Assembly: GCF_000003605.2 (NCBI RefSeq)
Contig: NW_003142307.1
Location: 412,374-436,274, forward strand
DNA: 23,901 nt
Direction of reading: 5' to 3'
From: Saccoglossus kowalevskii
Lineage: Eukaryota; Hemichordata; Enteropneusta; Harrimaniidae
Part shown: piece after piece, positions 22,460 through 23,901 of the stretch
Numbering within the stretch: position 1 is the stretch's first letter
Layout: each line of letters opens with the position of its first letter
Made by a program: the position numbers and the translations under genes
Notes under the pieces: generated by a model
What the model saw: only the letters and a program-made list of their open reading frames with translations
What the model was told of the DNA's origin: nothing
Database searches by the model: none

Positions 22460-22526
22460 CGCGCTGTGTACGTCGCTGTGAGTCCAATATCAAACAGGGC
22501 GCAGCACGACGACTGCCACCCTTTAA
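22389..22526. mobile_element. TTAA-flanked MITE, related copy (130-bp body)
   Basis: TTAA (22389-22392) then AGCGCGGTGGTCGTCGCGCA; at the right, CGACTGCCACCCT then TTAA (22523-22526). The arms pair imperfectly over about 25 bp and share the AGxGxGGTGG...TCGTCG pattern with family T, but lack TGCGCATGCGC. It sits within the region of the BEL/Pao remnant, so it probably inserted there later. Confidence 0.68.
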
Positions 22527-22714
22527 ATGTCCCCACTTTATGCTCTCTTGATTATTTTCAGCACTTTGTATTTGTTCATTTATTGGTGCCATATATTGTC
22601 TTCACAGCTTCTTCCAGTGACTCATATTTTTTAGAACTGGTGTACAACTCTGTTTTGCAATTTCTACTAGAATCAAAAACATTGCTGCGGTTTTTGTTGC
22701 CTTATGTCAATCAG

Positions 22715-22935
22715 TCAGGTTTGACTTATCTGTTCAATGCACTCTCTTAACTTCCTATAAGTCCTATAATGCAATCTCTTGTTGGCAGTAATATTTCCAC
22801 TGTTGACAAGAAGGCTTGCCCGTTCAACTATGAAGAACTCTGAATCAGTTCTCTGGCAGGGATGCCAAGTCTGCAGGATTGTCACCAATGTTCGCATGCC
22901 GAGTAATCTTTGGTTTGCTGTAGTCTTATAAAACT
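22715..22935 (-). pseudogene. Possible further BEL/Pao remnant (NPAD motif)
   Basis: Just upstream, in transcription order, of the integrase remnant the minus strand reads IGDNPADLAS, resembling the NPADxxSR motif that follows RNase H in BEL/Pao elements. The frame then stops; an adjacent frame stays open for 60 codons (22897-22715) without a known domain. Position and strand fit one decayed element, but the motif is short. Confidence 0.35.
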
Positions 22936-22960
22936 AAATAAGAGACTTATTTAGTTTTAT
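22928..22960. repeat. Perfect 15-bp hairpin
   Basis: ATAAAACTAAATAAG, loop AGA, then CTTATTTAGTTTTAT: a perfect 15-bp stem with a 3-base loop. It lies at the boundary between the retroelement remnant and the YY1/E-box segment. Confidence 0.95.
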
Positions 22961-22968
22961 GCGTCATT

Positions 22969-23020
22969 CAAGATGGCGGCCACCGTATTGTAAATATCGT
23001 ATTTATTTTATTATCACGTG
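22969..23020. promoter_or_regulatory. YY1-type motif and E-box
   Basis: CAAGATGGCGGC (22969-22980) is a full YY1 consensus and CACGTG (23015-23020) an E-box. This pairing is common in TATA-less promoters, but AAGATGGCGGC also occurs at transposon ends, and no gene is recognised on either side. Confidence 0.35.
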
Positions 23021-23598
23021 TGCGCCAGCTGACTGTGACCACGATGTACGTACGATTAGAGTGATGTCACGTTGCGGTCAACGATAAAAAAATATATTCA
23101 CTGCACGGCGCTCACACTTTTACTCTCATAAATACTGCTACTGATATGTGCTAATAGCAAAGATAATAAATTTGAGAAAAAATTGTTAATTTGAGATTAT
23201 CGTCTGTTACGCGAGTTCGCGTCTGCGATTGAACAATCACATGATGCGTTGGTGAGGGAATAATAAAGCCGAGAGTCTCGAAGATCACAGACTGAAAGCC
23301 AAATGTTCTTGTTAACAATCTGAATTGGACGACAGGTGTATTATGACTCAGAAACATACAATTTTTAACATTTAAATCGTAACAAGTGATCTCAGCTCTT
23401 CATTTTAAAGATTTTATGGTAGGTCTCTTTAAACTAAAAACAAAGAATGAAGAATATATATTAGGATTTAGATGGTTCATTATCATCGTAAAAGTCTCGA
23501 AAATCACTGGCAAACAATCTACGTTCCAGTTTACTATATTATATTGTCAACTATATAATTTGATGACACTTCTTACCAGAAACAAAAAATCGTACGAT
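23021..23598. other. Intergenic sequence, nothing recognised
   Basis: No gene. A TGACTCA (AP-1-type) string is at 23344-23350. Frames at 23151-23357 (minus) and 23386-23670 (plus) show no family features; the latter runs into the truncated TTAA MITE. Confidence 0.55.
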
Positions 23599-23660
23599 TT
23601 AAAGCGGTGGAGTCGTCACCTGCGCATGCGTCAGATGGCCATAGCGTGTCATTATTTAAA
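23599..23660. mobile_element. TTAA MITE family T, truncated copy
   Basis: TTAA then AGCGGTGGAGTCGTCACC, TGCGCATGCG and CAGATGGCCATAGCGTGTCA follow the right half of the 5747-5911 element (inverted) for about 60 bp, then identity stops. The other terminus is not found before the window ends. Confidence 0.8.
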
Positions 23661-23840
23661 GTGCCTGTGAAATGGCTTCTATTTTCACGCCTAAAATTAT
23701 CAATTGATACATAAATATTATTAATTTTTATGTTTCTAAGCATGAATTATTATTTTTTAAGTGAAAAAATGTGTTTTAAACTCAGTCTACCGCAACTTTA
23801 TTTTTGTGTATTTTAAAACGAGGCTCCTCATTAGCTTCTC

Positions 23841-23881
23841 ATTTGCATACAGAAATTCCCCTTGTGACGTCAGAAGGGGAA
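23841..23881. promoter_or_regulatory. Octamer motif next to a CRE-centred 26-bp palindrome
   Basis: ATTTGCAT (23841-23848, the POU octamer) is followed by TTCCCCTT-G-TGACGTCA-G-AAGGGGAA (23856-23881), a palindrome with one mismatched pair and a perfect CRE at its centre. It could be a promoter-type element or the terminus of a foldback repeat cut by the window edge. Confidence 0.5.
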
Positions 23882-23901
23882 GTCGCATGGCAGCTTTCAT
23901 T

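Noticed and set aside
22113-22750. Plus-strand frames of 80-100 codons
   Set aside because: Opposite strand to the retroelement remnants, crossing a MITE; no recognisable protein.

Overview
This is a piece of animal nuclear DNA, visibly AT-rich, with spliced genes, microsatellites and many decayed transposons. No bacterial, phage, CRISPR or plasmid feature is seen. The only host gene I can identify is the 5' end of a scribble (SCRIB) orthologue on the minus strand. A BEL/Pao retrotransposon fossil, a CR1/L2-like LINE tail and several short inverted-repeat elements fit an invertebrate, probably a marine one. The protein is recognisably bilaterian Scribble, but the window does not settle the phylum.

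Layout, read along the gene (right to left). The start codon is at 18882. Exon 1 (18721-18882) and exon 2 (18204-18321) encode residues 1-93: the N-terminal cap with two cysteines, then the first leucine-rich repeats. Intron 1 is 399 bp. Intron 2 begins at 18203 and I find no further exon down to base 1, so it is at least 18.2 kb. The proximal promoter (about 18930-19115) holds a perfect CRE, a ZNF143/SBS-like site and an ETS site, and an ATTCT pentanucleotide tract lies just upstream.

The intron (1-18203) is filled with non-autonomous repeats: a 157-bp-period tandem repeat at the left edge with a divergent copy near 7.9 kb; two families of about 205-212 bp TIR elements with TA targets, two copies each; a TTAA-flanked element with NRF1-like motifs in its arms; a LINE 3' end; two other dispersed repeat pairs; and small tandem duplications.

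The upstream intergenic part (19.1-23.9 kb) holds the ATTCT and GATT/TTTA tracts, a frameshifted BEL/Pao integrase on the minus strand facing a second short integrase fragment on the plus strand, another TTAA-flanked element, a perfect 15-bp hairpin beside YY1 and E-box motifs, and a truncated third TTAA element. The window ends with an octamer motif and a 26-bp palindrome centred on a CRE.

I find no complete undescribed gene system. The most interesting items are the TTAA element family carrying NRF1-like sites, the paired TA element families, the opposed integrase fragments, and the promoter architecture with a start-stop uORF ahead of scribble.
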